Shown here: in pieces, positions 41,867-50,993 of the stretch
How the letters are laid out: every line of letters starts with the position of its first letter
How positions within the stretch are numbered: the stretch's first letter is position 1
From: Flavobacterium sp. LC2016-13
Lineage (GTDB): Bacteria; Bacteroidota; Bacteroidia; Flavobacteriales; Flavobacteriaceae
Assembly: GCF_009707955.1 (NCBI RefSeq)
Contig: NZ_WMDQ01000002.1
Location: 496,001-560,000, forward strand
DNA: 64,000 nt
Direction of reading: 5' to 3'
Position numbers and translations under genes: made by a program
Notes under the pieces: model-generated
Database searches by the model: none
What the model saw: only the letters and a program-made list of their open reading frames with translations
What the model was told of the DNA's origin: nothing

Positions 41867-42319
41867 ATGATAAAAAATTGGTTTAAAAACTTTTTTAAGA
41901 CAAATAAAGTTGATTCTAATATCATAAAACAAGCCATTTTTGATTATCGAATTCAGGGAAAAAAATTAATGGTTGAACTTGGAAAAAAATTTGAGCTTGA
42001 TATAAATAATTTGGAAGAATATGAAAAATTAATATCAAGAAGTAATGAAAATATTCCAAGAAAAGGAAAGCTATCTGAACGTTGGAATTATTATTTTCAC
42101 GGTGGCGAATGTGCTTTTTATAATAAAAAACACAACCAAAAAGTTGAAGTTGTTTTAAGTAATCCGCCAGAGTTTGGTCATATAAATGCTTGGTTTCTTT
42201 TTTCTTTTATGCAATCAACTGAAATATATAAAAACGAAATAAAAAATATAAACTGGCAAGAGTTACGAACAGTGATTAACGAATTGTATAAAAGTGGCCA
42301 AATTAAAGAAATTGAATAA
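41867..42319 (+). CDS. Hypothetical protein, possibly DUF6896/immunity-like
   Basis: 150 aa from ATG 41867; the frame extends to a GTG at 41798, but the added residues are unlike a protein start. Charged helical N-terminus, then the compact motif RWNYYFHGGECAFYNKKHNQ and FGHINAWFLFSFMQSTE. An FHGGEC box followed by a W-(F/L)-(L/F)-F helix is reminiscent of small families annotated as DUF6896, often found next to polymorphic toxins. No toxin gene is adjacent. Low certainty on family. Confidence 0.5.
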   Translation: MIKNWFKNFFKTNKVDSNIIKQAIFDYRIQGKKLMVELGKKFELDINNLEEYEKLISRSNENIPRKGKLSERWNYYFHGGECAFYNKKHNQKVEVVLSNPPEFGHINAWFLFSFMQSTEIYKNEIKNINWQELRTVINELYKSGQIKEIE

Positions 42320-42377
42320 AAAAAATCTTTAGTAGAACGTTACCTGCCATTTTAACGAAACCCTAAAAAAAATTAAA

Positions 42378-42947
42378 GTGTATATACAATTAGAAAAATA
42401 TTTTAAATCAAGAACTGAAATTGATGATAAGACACTTTCTTATATTTTCTCATATTTCAAATTTAAAAAGACCAAACGAAACGAATTTCTGTTGAAAGAA
42501 GGCGAAATTTGCAAACATTACTATTTTGTAAATAAAGGTTGTATACGTCTTTTTAACGTTAATAAGGAAGGTGAAGAAGGAACAAGATATTTTCATTTTG
42601 AAGATGCTTTCGGAACTGCGTTACCAAGTTTAATTAATCAAAAACCTTCATTTGAATTTATGCAGACTATTGAATCTTCGGAATTAATGGTTATAAACCG
42701 CGACGACTACTTTCATTTGGTTGAAACAGTTCCGCAGTTTGCTTTTGTTTATAGACAAATTTTAGAATTAGCTTTTATTAAATCCCAAGAACGTATTTAT
42801 TGTTTTCAAGGTTTAGAAGCTATAGAAAAAGTTCGTTGGGTTTTGACAAATCAAAGCAAATGGTTGACAAGATTATCAAACAAAATGGTTGCATCTTATT
42901 TAGGGCTTACACCTCAAACATTAAGCAGATTAAAATCAAAGATCTAA
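42378..42947 (+). CDS. Crp/Fnr-family transcriptional regulator
   Basis: 189 aa from a GTG start. An N-terminal cyclic-nucleotide-binding-like beta-roll (RNEFLLKEGEICKHYYFVNK, GCIRLFN) and a C-terminal winged helix (RLSNKMVASYLGLTPQTLSR) fit Bacteroidota Crp/Fnr regulators of this size. No Fe-S cysteine cluster, so it is not FNR-like. Lies 78 bases upstream of the NmrA-like oxidoreductase gene, the usual pairing. The spacer at 42331-42355 contains a GTTACCTGCCATTTTAACGA leader. Confidence 0.88.
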   Translation: MYIQLEKYFKSRTEIDDKTLSYIFSYFKFKKTKRNEFLLKEGEICKHYYFVNKGCIRLFNVNKEGEEGTRYFHFEDAFGTALPSLINQKPSFEFMQTIESSELMVINRDDYFHLVETVPQFAFVYRQILELAFIKSQERIYCFQGLEAIEKVRWVLTNQSKWLTRLSNKMVASYLGLTPQTLSRLKSKI

Positions 42948-43025
42948 AAATGTGAACATAGGACAATGTTCGCAGAAAATGCTTATATCATCTTTGCACT
43001 TCATTAAACAATAAAAAGTTCAATT

Positions 43026-43904
43026 ATGATTTTAGTAACAACGCCAACAGGCAACACAGGTTCAATGATTTTGCAACAATTAGTTGAGCAAGGACAACAG
43101 GTTAGAATTTTTGTTAGAGACCCTGAAAAAATACCAGCCGACATTTTAGAAAAAGTAGAAGTTGCCACAGGCTCTTTACTTAATGAATATGAATTTACAA
43201 AAGCATTACAAGGTTGCGACACGCTTTATTTTTGTGTTCCTCAAACCAACACACAAGAAGATGTAAACGCTTATTATGAAGGCTTTGCAAAAGTGGCTTC
43301 AAACGCAATTAAAAATGCAGGTACAAAAAGAGTCGTTTATTTATCAAGCGGTGGCAAAGAAAGTAATTTGCAAGCAGGTATTATAACAGCACTCCACATA
43401 GGAGAAGACATAATTAACCAATCAGGTGCATCAGTAAGAGCATTGCGTTGCCCGGTATTTTTTGAAAGCCTTTTATATCAAATTGCATCACTAAAAAAAA
43501 TGGGAATGTTCTTTTTGCCCATTGACGGAAATTATAAAATCCCACAAGTTGCAGTAAAAGACATTGCAACAAAAGCAGTAGAATTTCTAATTGATAAAAC
43601 TTGGACAGGCGTTGAAGGATTTGCTGTTCACGGTCCAGCAAACATAAGCTATAACGACATTGCACTACAAATGAGTGAATTAACAGGAAAGCATATTCGT
43701 TTTGAACAAGTTTCAAAGAAGGACTATGTAAAATCACTTTTAGACCATCATTCAACCACAGAAGCATTTGCAAACTCTTTGACAGATATGTTGACTGTAA
43801 TTGGTAACGGCTTGTATGACACAGAACCGAGAACAGAAGCAACTACAACACCAACAACGATTAAAGAGTGGATGAGTGAAAATTTAGTTTCTAAAATGAA
43901 TTAA
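43026..43904 (+). CDS. NmrA-like NAD(P)-binding oxidoreductase
   Basis: 292 aa. Rossmann start MILVTTPTGNTGSMILQQLV (TGNTG in place of TGATG), then VRIFVRDPEKI, ALQGCDTLYFCVP, RVVYLSSGGKES and VKDIATKAVEFLI, as in QOR2/NmrA-type atypical SDRs. Such proteins reduce quinones or act as redox-sensing adaptors. Probably controlled by the adjacent Crp/Fnr gene. Confidence 0.88.
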   Translation: MILVTTPTGNTGSMILQQLVEQGQQVRIFVRDPEKIPADILEKVEVATGSLLNEYEFTKALQGCDTLYFCVPQTNTQEDVNAYYEGFAKVASNAIKNAGTKRVVYLSSGGKESNLQAGIITALHIGEDIINQSGASVRALRCPVFFESLLYQIASLKKMGMFFLPIDGNYKIPQVAVKDIATKAVEFLIDKTWTGVEGFAVHGPANISYNDIALQMSELTGKHIRFEQVSKKDYVKSLLDHHSTTEAFANSLTDMLTVIGNGLYDTEPRTEATTTPTTIKEWMSENLVSKMN

Positions 43905-44017
43905 ACCCAAACAATGACACAGAAAGCAGTAAAATTGTATTGCTAACTTGGCTTTGTGTTTATCCAATTTTAAATATTTGTGTCTTGTACTGAAAAAAGT
44001 TTACATATTTAAAATAA

Positions 44018-44150
44018 TATACTAAACAGTAAGGGAAAAGGCATAAAAAAAAATCCCATTTCGTTAGAAATGGGATTTTAATTTTGTAACCTCGACGGGA
44101 CAAATTTCTATAAATTTTATGGAAGATTTGAAGAGATTAGCCTATTTTAT
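44018..44150. repeat. tRNA-tail repeat, copy 1
   Basis: An ATACTAAACAGTAA upstream arm, then hairpin ATCCCATTTC / GAAATGGGAT (44053-44076) with A and T tracts, then GTAACCTCGACGGGACAAAT and TTCTATAAATTTTATGG. The CCTCGAC block matches the 3' end of the tRNA-Arg gene at 58529-58602 on the same strand. The rest of 43905-44327 is AT-rich with no gene. Confidence 0.7.
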
Positions 44151-44327
44151 CTCTTGATTAAAAAAAATAAATTGGTTTCAAATTATAATATGCAACATCG
44201 CATTATGGATTTTTGAGCAGTTATATTGTAAATTAGTTGTACGTGATTAGTAAATAGCAAAAAGCTTGTTTTTAAATAATTTAAGTAACTTTTTTTTACA
44301 AAATTTTTAATGCAAAAAAATCAATCA

Positions 44328-45842
44328 ATGAAAAATGAAACCATAATCCTGAAGAAAATTTTTAGAATAATTGTTTTTACTTTTGCTGTTTCTATTGGAT
44401 TATCAGCTTGTAAAAAGAATGATAATGAACCAAGTCAAATAAAGCCAGAAAATGCTGAACAGACTGACGGAAAAAGTTTATTAGAACAGGTAGCTTCTAA
44501 GAAAGATCCGGTAATTGAAATTCCCGGAACAAATGAAGTTCAGGATCAAGGAGATTATTTAGCAGCAAAAACTGCAGGAATACTGGCTTATCAATGGGGT
44601 TATGCACTTCTTAGAATGGAAGAAAGCATGCGATCTTATATTGATGTTCCAAAACCTAATTCTTCAACTAGTTATCGTGCTCCGTTAAATCAAATAGGGT
44701 GGGCAAGAGCCTTACCTACTGATGTAGATGCAGATATGCCGACAGCCAATAATGATACTTTTTATTTAAGTGCCGTTGTAGACCTTCAGCAGCCAATGGT
44801 TTTAAAAACTCCAGACACAAAAGACCGTTATTATGTTGTAGATGTGTTTGATATGTACCAAAATCTAATTAATTATATTGGCAGAAGAGAAACAGGAACT
44901 AAACCGGGCATATTTTTGATCGTTCCTCCAAACTGGAAAGGAACTTTACCAAAAGGCATTTCTAAAGTTATCTCACCAACCACTCAAAAAGTTTGGTTAT
45001 GGGGGCGTTTAAATATAAAACAAGGTGATGACATTAATCAATTGCATGCATTGCAGGATCAGTTTAAACTAATTTCTCTATCCGAATATAATGGAGGTGC
45101 ACCGTCAAAGTTAGCATCAAGTTTACCTCCGCTTCCGCAAGTAGCTGACAAAGACAGTTTAGGATTTTATAAAAAACTGGCTTTTGTAATGGCAAATAAT
45201 CCAATTCCTGAAGTAGATAAATCTTTAGTCGGCCAGTTTGAAAAAATTGGATTAACTCCAGGAAAATTTGATGATTCAAAATTAAATAAAATGCAGCGAA
45301 AAGGTTTATATGATGCAACACTTGAGGCACCTTTGACTATCATAGCATCTGTAAAATCGGCAGCTTCAGTAGTAAATGGCTGGCAATGGGTAACTAAACT
45401 AGATAATTTTGGATATGATTATGCGTTGCGTTCAATGATTGCAGGACCTTATTTAGGCGGACAGGGCGAAAAAGAAGCATTATATCCTATTCGATACACA
45501 GATAGTGAAAATAATGCACTAGAAGGTAAAAATACATACAAGATATCTTTTGATAAAGAACCTCCTGTTAATGCTTTCTGGTCGCTTACGATGTATGATG
45601 CAAATAATAAATTGCTTGTTAAGAACGAATTAAACAGATTTAAAATAAGTAACGATACAAAAGGATTTGTGAAAAAAGCGGACGGTACATTTGAAATTAC
45701 AATTTCTAATGCAAAACCTGCCAACACTAACAACTGGCTTCCAGCACCAAAAGGCGGTTTTTATTTGATATTAAGGCTTTACCAACCTAGTGATGAGATT
45801 TTAAGTGGTAAATACAAGATACCGCAAGTAATTAAACAATAG
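44328..45842 (+). CDS. DUF1254/DUF1214 lipoprotein
   Basis: 504 aa from ATG 44328 (an upstream ATG at 44310 is also possible). Lipobox LSAC follows a hydrophobic core. The N-terminal DUF1254 part shows GWARALPTDVDADMPTANND then FYLSAVVDLQQPMVLKTPD and RYYVVDVFDMYQNLINYIG. The C-terminal DUF1214 part shows PVNAFWSLTMYDANNKLLVK and WLPAPKGGFYLILRLYQP. These proteins are widespread exported beta-rich proteins; no biochemical activity is agreed. Confidence 0.9.
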   Translation: MKNETIILKKIFRIIVFTFAVSIGLSACKKNDNEPSQIKPENAEQTDGKSLLEQVASKKDPVIEIPGTNEVQDQGDYLAAKTAGILAYQWGYALLRMEESMRSYIDVPKPNSSTSYRAPLNQIGWARALPTDVDADMPTANNDTFYLSAVVDLQQPMVLKTPDTKDRYYVVDVFDMYQNLINYIGRRETGTKPGIFLIVPPNWKGTLPKGISKVISPTTQKVWLWGRLNIKQGDDINQLHALQDQFKLISLSEYNGGAPSKLASSLPPLPQVADKDSLGFYKKLAFVMANNPIPEVDKSLVGQFEKIGLTPGKFDDSKLNKMQRKGLYDATLEAPLTIIASVKSAASVVNGWQWVTKLDNFGYDYALRSMIAGPYLGGQGEKEALYPIRYTDSENNALEGKNTYKISFDKEPPVNAFWSLTMYDANNKLLVKNELNRFKISNDTKGFVKKADGTFEITISNAKPANTNNWLPAPKGGFYLILRLYQPSDEILSGKYKIPQVIKQ

Positions 45843-46247
45843 AAAGATTGAAATTTAATTGTAATTATAATAATTATTCGTGAATATAATTATAAGGAAA
45901 AGGATAACCTTTCATTAAATACCCAGCCCAGCTGTTCGAAGTCTCCTGACTTCGGAAACGTTTGTTATTTCTACGTTGTAAATCTATTTGCTATTTATTA
46001 AAAATCTCTTCAAAGAAGTATAAGTTTAAAGAAAAACTCAAAAAAAAATCCCATTTTTAACGAAATGGGATTTTTTTGTGACCTCGACTGGACAAATTTC
46101 TATAAATTTTATGGAAGTTTTGAAGAGATTGGCGTATTTTCAAGTTAACTTACAAGATAATTATTTTAAATTTTTATTAGTAAACGGTTTGTATGTCCTG
46201 TCAAGGTTAAATGTTAAAAATGTTAAAACAGATGCATTCTTATAACA
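45843..46247. other. Convergent spacer with repeats
   Basis: Contains a fragment of the GAAAAGCTGTTCGAATGTCT family (45926-45962) and tRNA-tail repeat copy 2 at 46035-46235. No gene. Confidence 0.6.
46035..46235. repeat. tRNA-tail repeat, copy 2 (best match)
   Basis: Hairpin AAATCCCATTT / AAATGGGATTT (46043-46077) followed by GTGACCTCGACTGGA, 15 bases identical to the plus-strand reading of the tRNA-Arg 3' end, then CAAATTTCTATAAATTTTAT. Sequence to about 46235 (ACTTACAAGATAATTATTTT ... GGTTAAATGTTAAAAATGTT) is shared with copy 4. Confidence 0.75.
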
Positions 46248-46877
46248 TTAATAAACTTTAGTTATCATTTCATTTATAGGTAAACGAACTTTTTTCGTAG
46301 CTGCCATATAGTCTTTTTCCGAATCCCGATATCCTAAAGCGAGGATAACTGTAGAATGTAGCCCTTTATCTTTCAAACCCAAAACCTCATCGATAATAGA
46401 AGCATTAAATCCTTCAATGGGAGTGGCATCCACTTTCAATTCTGCCGCAGCAATAAGTGCAGTTCCTAGTGCAATATAAGCCTGTTTGGCCGCCCAAAAG
46501 GCTTTTTGTTCTGCGTTAATAGTGCTAAAATAGGAATGCAGTCCATTTCTAAATCCTGATAAGGCACCAGCATCAAGACCTCTTTGCTTTTCTGTCATTG
46601 CCATGTAATCGTCAATGTAAGTCGAAGACATGTCAGTGAATGCGGCAAAAACCAACAAATGAGAGCAAGAGCTAATCTGTCCATTATACGAATCAGCACC
46701 TAATTTTTTTTGAATTTCTGGGTTGCTTACAACAAAAACACGGTAAGATTGCAGACCACAAGAAGATGCTGAAAGATTTATAGCCTCTAAGATCTGATCG
46801 ATCTTTTCTTCTGTTACTTTAATATTATTGTAAGCTTTTGTGGCGTAGCGCCATTTTAAATTTTCTATCAAATTCAT
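46248..46877 (-). CDS. Nitroreductase-family NAD(P)H-dependent oxidoreductase
   Basis: 209 aa from ATG 46877 (the frame extends to 46904, but MNLIENLKWRYATKAYNNIK is the family start). FMN-binding Arg and Ser segments (WRYATKAYN, LSASSCGLQSYRVFVVSNP) and the C-terminal GLHSTVILALGYRDSEKDYM match NfsB/YdgI-type enzymes. Divergent from the mesX gene, so it may share its regulatory region. It might supply reduced flavin to oxygen-dependent methionine synthesis; that is inference. Confidence 0.9.
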   Translation of the reverse strand: MNLIENLKWRYATKAYNNIKVTEEKIDQILEAINLSASSCGLQSYRVFVVSNPEIQKKLGADSYNGQISSCSHLLVFAAFTDMSSTYIDDYMAMTEKQRGLDAGALSGFRNGLHSYFSTINAEQKAFWAAKQAYIALGTALIAAAELKVDATPIEGFNASIIDEVLGLKDKGLHSTVILALGYRDSEKDYMAATKKVRLPINEMITKVY

Positions 46878-46980
46878 TACTATGTCAATCTTAAATTTTG
46901 GCAAATATAAATGATATTGTTTTCTTTTTCGAGTTTTGGAAGTACTCTGGGAAACTCCAAATCAATCGTCTTAGTCCACT

Positions 46981-47068
46981 AAAGAATAATTATCTGTTTT
47001 CCTTTATTATTATATTCGTTTAAAGATTAATAATCTTTAAAAACATTAATATAAAGAATAATTATCTG
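46981..47068. promoter_or_regulatory. Operator-like array upstream of mesX
   Basis: A perfect 11-bp-arm palindrome TTTAAAGATTA-A-TAATCTTTAAA (47019-47041) is flanked by two identical 16-base words AAAGAATAATTATCTG (46981-46996 and 47053-47068). The flanking words resemble the palindrome's half site. This suggests cooperative binding of a dimeric regulator such as the Lrp/AsnC protein encoded at 50541, and it lies between two divergent genes. No SAM or cobalamin riboswitch architecture is seen here. Confidence 0.6.
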
Positions 47069-47144
47069 ATTTTAAGTTAAAATAAAAATATTAAATCTTT
47101 TATTTTCAAATTTGCAGGGTAAAAAAACTAAATAGTATCATCAG

Positions 47145-48197
47145 ATGAGAGCGAACATACAAGAAGATAGGGGAATAAACGAAAAGCAGGATATTGAAAA
47201 CATTCAGAATACAATCCAGAATGATTTTGTATTCACACTAAAGAGCACTTGTTTAGATGAAAACTATCACCCTTCAAATGAAACGCGTTTGACAACCAAT
47301 TTTGCAAACTTGGCTAGAGGAGCTAATCGCCAGCAAAACTTACGTAATGCCTTAAATATGATTAACAATCGATTCAATGCATTGGCTCATCTGGATAATC
47401 CAAAAGCTGATCGTTATCTTGTAGAGCTTGAAATCATCACAGTAACGATGCGTATTGATGATAAGAATGGTATTAACAATCTGCCGTTGATTGAAGTTTT
47501 AAAAACGAATATTTTTGACCACAAGACTAACCAGCGTATCGAAGGTATTGCCGGAAATAATTTTTCTTCTTATGTTCGTGATTATGATTTTAGTATTTTA
47601 TTGATCAAGCACAATAAAAATAAATCTGGTTTTTGTATTCCTGAAAATTTTGGTGATTTGCATGGAAAACTTTATAAGTGTTTTGTGAGTTCAGCCACTT
47701 ATAAAGAGCACTTTAAAATGTCACCGATCATTTGTCTAAGTGTATCGAGCAACAAAACTTATACTCGCACTGAGTATCAGCATCCGGTTCTGGGTTTTGA
47801 GTATCTGCAGGATCAGTATTCTATTACTGATGAATATTTCTCTAAAATGGGCTTAAAGGTTCGTTTTTTCATGCCTCAGAATAGTGTGGCACCGATGGCT
47901 TTTTATCATTCCGGAGATCTGCTTGCGGATTATACTGATCTTGGACTAATCAGCTCAATCAGCACGATGGAGACTTTCCAGAAGATTTATCGCCCTGAAA
48001 TTTACAATGCAAACTCAGTGGCTGGGAAAATCTATCAACCTAGTCTTAAACACGAAGATTATTCACTGACTCGCGTGGATTATGATCGTGAAGAGCGCAG
48101 CCAATTGGCTGTTGAACAGGGTAAATATGCAGAAGAGCATTTCATTAAGCCTTACAAAAGTCTCCTGGAACAATGGTCTGCTAATTTTACCCTTTAA
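47145..48197 (+). CDS. mesX: MesX (DUF1852), partner of the folate-independent methionine synthase
   Basis: 350 aa. DUF1852 features include FTLKSTCLDENYHPSNETRL, TTNFANLARGANRQQNLRNA, ADRYLVELEIITVTMRIDD and QHPVLGFEYLQDQYSITDEY. DUF1852 proteins are encoded next to, and required by, MesD methionine synthases (published genetic work on folate-independent methionine synthases). It is the first gene of the operon, 30 bases before mesD. The chemical role is unknown; the neighbouring flavin oxidoreductase would fit an oxygen-dependent reaction. Confidence 0.9.
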   Translation: MRANIQEDRGINEKQDIENIQNTIQNDFVFTLKSTCLDENYHPSNETRLTTNFANLARGANRQQNLRNALNMINNRFNALAHLDNPKADRYLVELEIITVTMRIDDKNGINNLPLIEVLKTNIFDHKTNQRIEGIAGNNFSSYVRDYDFSILLIKHNKNKSGFCIPENFGDLHGKLYKCFVSSATYKEHFKMSPIICLSVSSNKTYTRTEYQHPVLGFEYLQDQYSITDEYFSKMGLKVRFFMPQNSVAPMAFYHSGDLLADYTDLGLISSISTMETFQKIYRPEIYNANSVAGKIYQPSLKHEDYSLTRVDYDREERSQLAVEQGKYAEEHFIKPYKSLLEQWSANFTL

Positions 48198-48227
48198 TTG
48201 ATTACAACGCATTAAAATTATACTATT

Positions 48228-49259
48228 ATGAAGAAATTATTATTACCTACCTCTATTGTTGGAAGTTTACCCAAACCTGCCTGGCTTGCACCACCCGAAA
48301 AACTTTGGTCACCATGGAAATTAGATGGCGATCAGCTAATTGAAGGGAAACAAGATGCTTTACGCATTTCTCTACAGGAACAACAATTGGCAGATCTGGA
48401 TATCATTTGTGACGGCGAGCAGACACGTCAGCATTTTGTAACGACTTTTATCGAACATTTAAGCGGTGTAGATTTTGAAAATCGTAAAACAGTAAAAATC
48501 CGTAACCGTTATGACGCGAGTGTTCCAGTGGTTGTAGGTGAGGTTGCACGTCAAAAAGCAGTTTTTGTTGAAGATGCTAAATTTTTACGTAAACAGACTA
48601 ATAAGCCTATAAAATGGGCATTGCCAGGCCCGTTGACAATGGTAGATACTTTGTACGACGACCATTATAAAAGCCGGGAAAAATTGGCGTGGGAATTTGC
48701 GAAAGCACTTAATGAAGAAGCAAGAGAACTTCAGGACGCAGGGGTAGATATTATCCAGTTTGATGAACCTGCATTTAATGTGTTCTTTGATGAAGTAAAC
48801 GATTGGGGAATGGCAGCATTAGAAAGAGCCATTGAAGGTTTACACTGTCAAACGGCGGTTCATATTTGCTATGGTTATGGAATACAGGCAAATACTGATT
48901 GGAAAAAGACATTAGGTTCAGAGTGGCGACAATACGAAGAAATTTTTCCGAAAATTCAAAAATCTAAAATTGATGTGGTGTCTTTAGAATGTCACAACTC
49001 CAATGTGCCTTTAAATTTAATGGAACTTGTTCGCGGTAAAAAAGTAATGGTTGGTGCCATTGATGTGGCTACCAACACTATCGAAACACCAGAAGAAGTA
49101 GCTGCTACCCTGCGTAAAGCTCTTGAGTTTGTAGATGCCGAAAATCTTTACCCTTCTACAAATTGCGGTATGGCCCCGTTATCTCGAAACGTAGCTAGAG
49201 GCAAGTTAAATGCTTTAAGCGCAGGAGCAGAAATTATACGCAAAGAACTTGGGATTTAG
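48228..49259 (+). CDS. mesD: MesD core methionine synthase (MetE C-terminal-like)
   Basis: 343 aa, only the zinc-binding catalytic half of MetE. Start LLPTSIVGSLPKPAWLAPPE, DIICDGEQTRQHF, PGPLTMVDTLYDDHY, IIQFDEPAFNVFFDEV, zinc ligands in AVHICYGYG (His, Cys), a conserved Glu in VVSLECHNSN, and Cys in STNCGMAPLSR. Without the MetE N-terminal folate domain and next to mesX, it is predicted to make methionine from homocysteine with an unidentified methyl donor. Followed by a small hairpin (TCCGTG/CACGGA, 49282-49297). Confidence 0.92.
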   Translation: MKKLLLPTSIVGSLPKPAWLAPPEKLWSPWKLDGDQLIEGKQDALRISLQEQQLADLDIICDGEQTRQHFVTTFIEHLSGVDFENRKTVKIRNRYDASVPVVVGEVARQKAVFVEDAKFLRKQTNKPIKWALPGPLTMVDTLYDDHYKSREKLAWEFAKALNEEARELQDAGVDIIQFDEPAFNVFFDEVNDWGMAALERAIEGLHCQTAVHICYGYGIQANTDWKKTLGSEWRQYEEIFPKIQKSKIDVVSLECHNSNVPLNLMELVRGKKVMVGAIDVATNTIETPEEVAATLRKALEFVDAENLYPSTNCGMAPLSRNVARGKLNALSAGAEIIRKELGI

Positions 49260-49317
49260 TCTCAATATATTAATAATGGAGTCCGTGCCTTCACGGAGGA
49301 ATAATATTTAAAACACA

Positions 49318-50310
49318 TTGAAGAAATTATTAGAAGTATTAAAAAAAGCAGGTTTCGACGGTTTCCTGTTAATGATAGCCACCATGATTCTGATGGCTTA
49401 TGTTTTGCCAAAACCAGGCATGGTCAAAGAACCTGTTTCGCTGGAGGAAATTGCCAATGCTGGTGTTTCCTTGATTTTCTTGTTTTATGGCATGCGACTG
49501 AGTGCTGAGAAACTAAAAGCCGGACTTTCCAACTGGAAAATGCACATTGTCGTCCAGTTGACAACCTTTTTATTTTTTCCGCTCATTGTTTTGGCATTTC
49601 GCCCGTTGTTTGTCAATAACGGCTTCGAGCTGCTTTGGCTGGGTGTATTTTTTCTGGCAGCTTTACCGTCTACAGTATCCTCTTCGGTGGTCATGGTTTC
49701 CATCGCTAAAGGAAATATTCCTGCAGCCATTTTCAATGCGAGTATTTCCAGTTTGATCGGAGTAGTGGTTACGCCGCTCTGGGTTGGGCTGTTTATAGCT
49801 TCTGCAACAGGCGATTTTGATGTCACTCAAATCGTCATAAAGTTGATTCTTCAAGTCTTGCTGCCTGTCATCATTGGCATAAGCCTCAATTCCCGTTTCG
49901 GCGACATTGCCGAAAAATACAAGAAACAGCTCAAATATTTCGATCAGGCAGTTATTCTAACGATTATTTACACATCGTTTTGCAAGTCATTTTCCGAACA
50001 TCTTTTTGAAGGCTTCACCGCCCTTGAACTTGCTCGACTCGCTGCAGGGATGATGGCGTTGTTTTTTACCGTATTCTTTTGTGTCGGACTACTCAGCCGC
50101 CTTCTTGGTTTTTCAGATGAAGACCGTATTACTGTCTTATTTTGCGGGTCTAAAAAGTCATTGGTGCACGGCACTGTCATGTCAAAAGTCCTCTTTCAGC
50201 ACAGTACCATCACCGGCATCGTATTGCTTCCCCTCATGCTTTACCATGCCTTGCAATTGATTGCCGCCAGTATCATCGCTCAGGGTATGGCTCGACGAAA
50301 AGAAGTATAA
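49318..50310 (+). CDS. SBF-like bile acid:sodium symporter-family transporter
   Basis: 330 aa with about nine to ten membrane helices. Starts at TTG 49318: an in-frame TAA at 49309 rules out a longer form. The SBF-like (PF13593-type) hallmarks are SLIFLFYGMRLSAEKLKAGL, LAALPSTVSSSVVMVSIAKG, NIPAAIFNASISSLIGVVVT and LFCGSKKSLVHGTVMSKVLF. Third gene of the mes operon and likely a carrier of an organic anion related to methionine salvage or the methyl donor. Its codon use is clearly richer in G and C (GGCGACATTGCC-type codons) than in all neighbours, a sign of recent transfer. Confidence 0.88.
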   Translation: MKKLLEVLKKAGFDGFLLMIATMILMAYVLPKPGMVKEPVSLEEIANAGVSLIFLFYGMRLSAEKLKAGLSNWKMHIVVQLTTFLFFPLIVLAFRPLFVNNGFELLWLGVFFLAALPSTVSSSVVMVSIAKGNIPAAIFNASISSLIGVVVTPLWVGLFIASATGDFDVTQIVIKLILQVLLPVIIGISLNSRFGDIAEKYKKQLKYFDQAVILTIIYTSFCKSFSEHLFEGFTALELARLAAGMMALFFTVFFCVGLLSRLLGFSDEDRITVLFCGSKKSLVHGTVMSKVLFQHSTITGIVLLPLMLYHALQLIAASIIAQGMARRKEV

Positions 50311-50540
50311 TTTTTATTTATGGCGTGACCCTTTATCTTCTTTCGATAAAGGGGTCCCCAAGGATAACGCTCCCTCCTATAAAATAATGCCTTTTAGATT
50401 TTTATACTGTGAAGATAAACGCTGCAGTATGTTATATTTTAAAATTGTATGAAATAAGATTTTTGTATTGTTTTTGGTTATATTTGAAGAATTTTATTCT
50501 GTTTTAGAAATAAATTAAACCTGTTTAAAGTAAAAATTCT

Positions 50541-50993
50541 ATGGAACAAATAGACGATATAGATCTTCAGTTATTAAATATACTGCATGATAATTCTAAA
50601 TACACTGTAAAAGAGCTTGCTAAGATGGTGAATCTTTCGGCATCGCCTGTTTTTGAGCGGATTAAAAGATTAGAGAACAGCGGTTACATTAAGAAATATA
50701 TAGCCTTGTTGGATGCAGAAAAGCTAAACAGAGGGTTTATTGTTTTCTGTAATATCAAACTTAAACAGCACGATCGTAATATCGGGAATCAGTTTGTTAG
50801 TGATATTATGAAAATAGAAGAAGTTGTGGAATGTTACAATATCTCTGGTGATTACGATTTTTTAATGAAAGTATCTGCCAAAGACATGAAGCATTATCAG
50901 GATTTTGTGTTTAATAAATTAGGATCAGTTGAAAGTATAGGGAGTACCCAAAGTACCTTTGTTATGTCGGAGATAAAAAATTTGTACGGATAG
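50541..50993 (+). CDS. Lrp/AsnC-family transcriptional regulator
   Basis: 150 aa. HTH DLQLLNILHDNSKYTVKELA then ASPVFERIKRLENSGYIKKY, and a RAM domain with IEEVVECYNISGDYDFLMKV. Probably responds to an amino acid, and the neighbouring mes operon makes methionine a reasonable guess. A TATATTTG box at 50479-50486 is a possible -7 element. The spacer 50311-50540 also contains the hairpin GACCCTTTATC/GATAAAGGGGTC (50326-50357) without a T-run. Confidence 0.92.
   Translation: MEQIDDIDLQLLNILHDNSKYTVKELAKMVNLSASPVFERIKRLENSGYIKKYIALLDAEKLNRGFIVFCNIKLKQHDRNIGNQFVSDIMKIEEVVECYNISGDYDFLMKVSAKDMKHYQDFVFNKLGSVESIGSTQSTFVMSEIKNLYG

Noticed and set aside
46905..47144. SAM or cobalamin riboswitch upstream of mesX
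   Set aside because: No helix or conserved core of either class can be drawn; the conserved structure is a DNA palindrome array.
50326..50357. Terminator after the SBF-like gene
   Set aside because: The hairpin has a bulge and no T-run, so termination cannot be argued.
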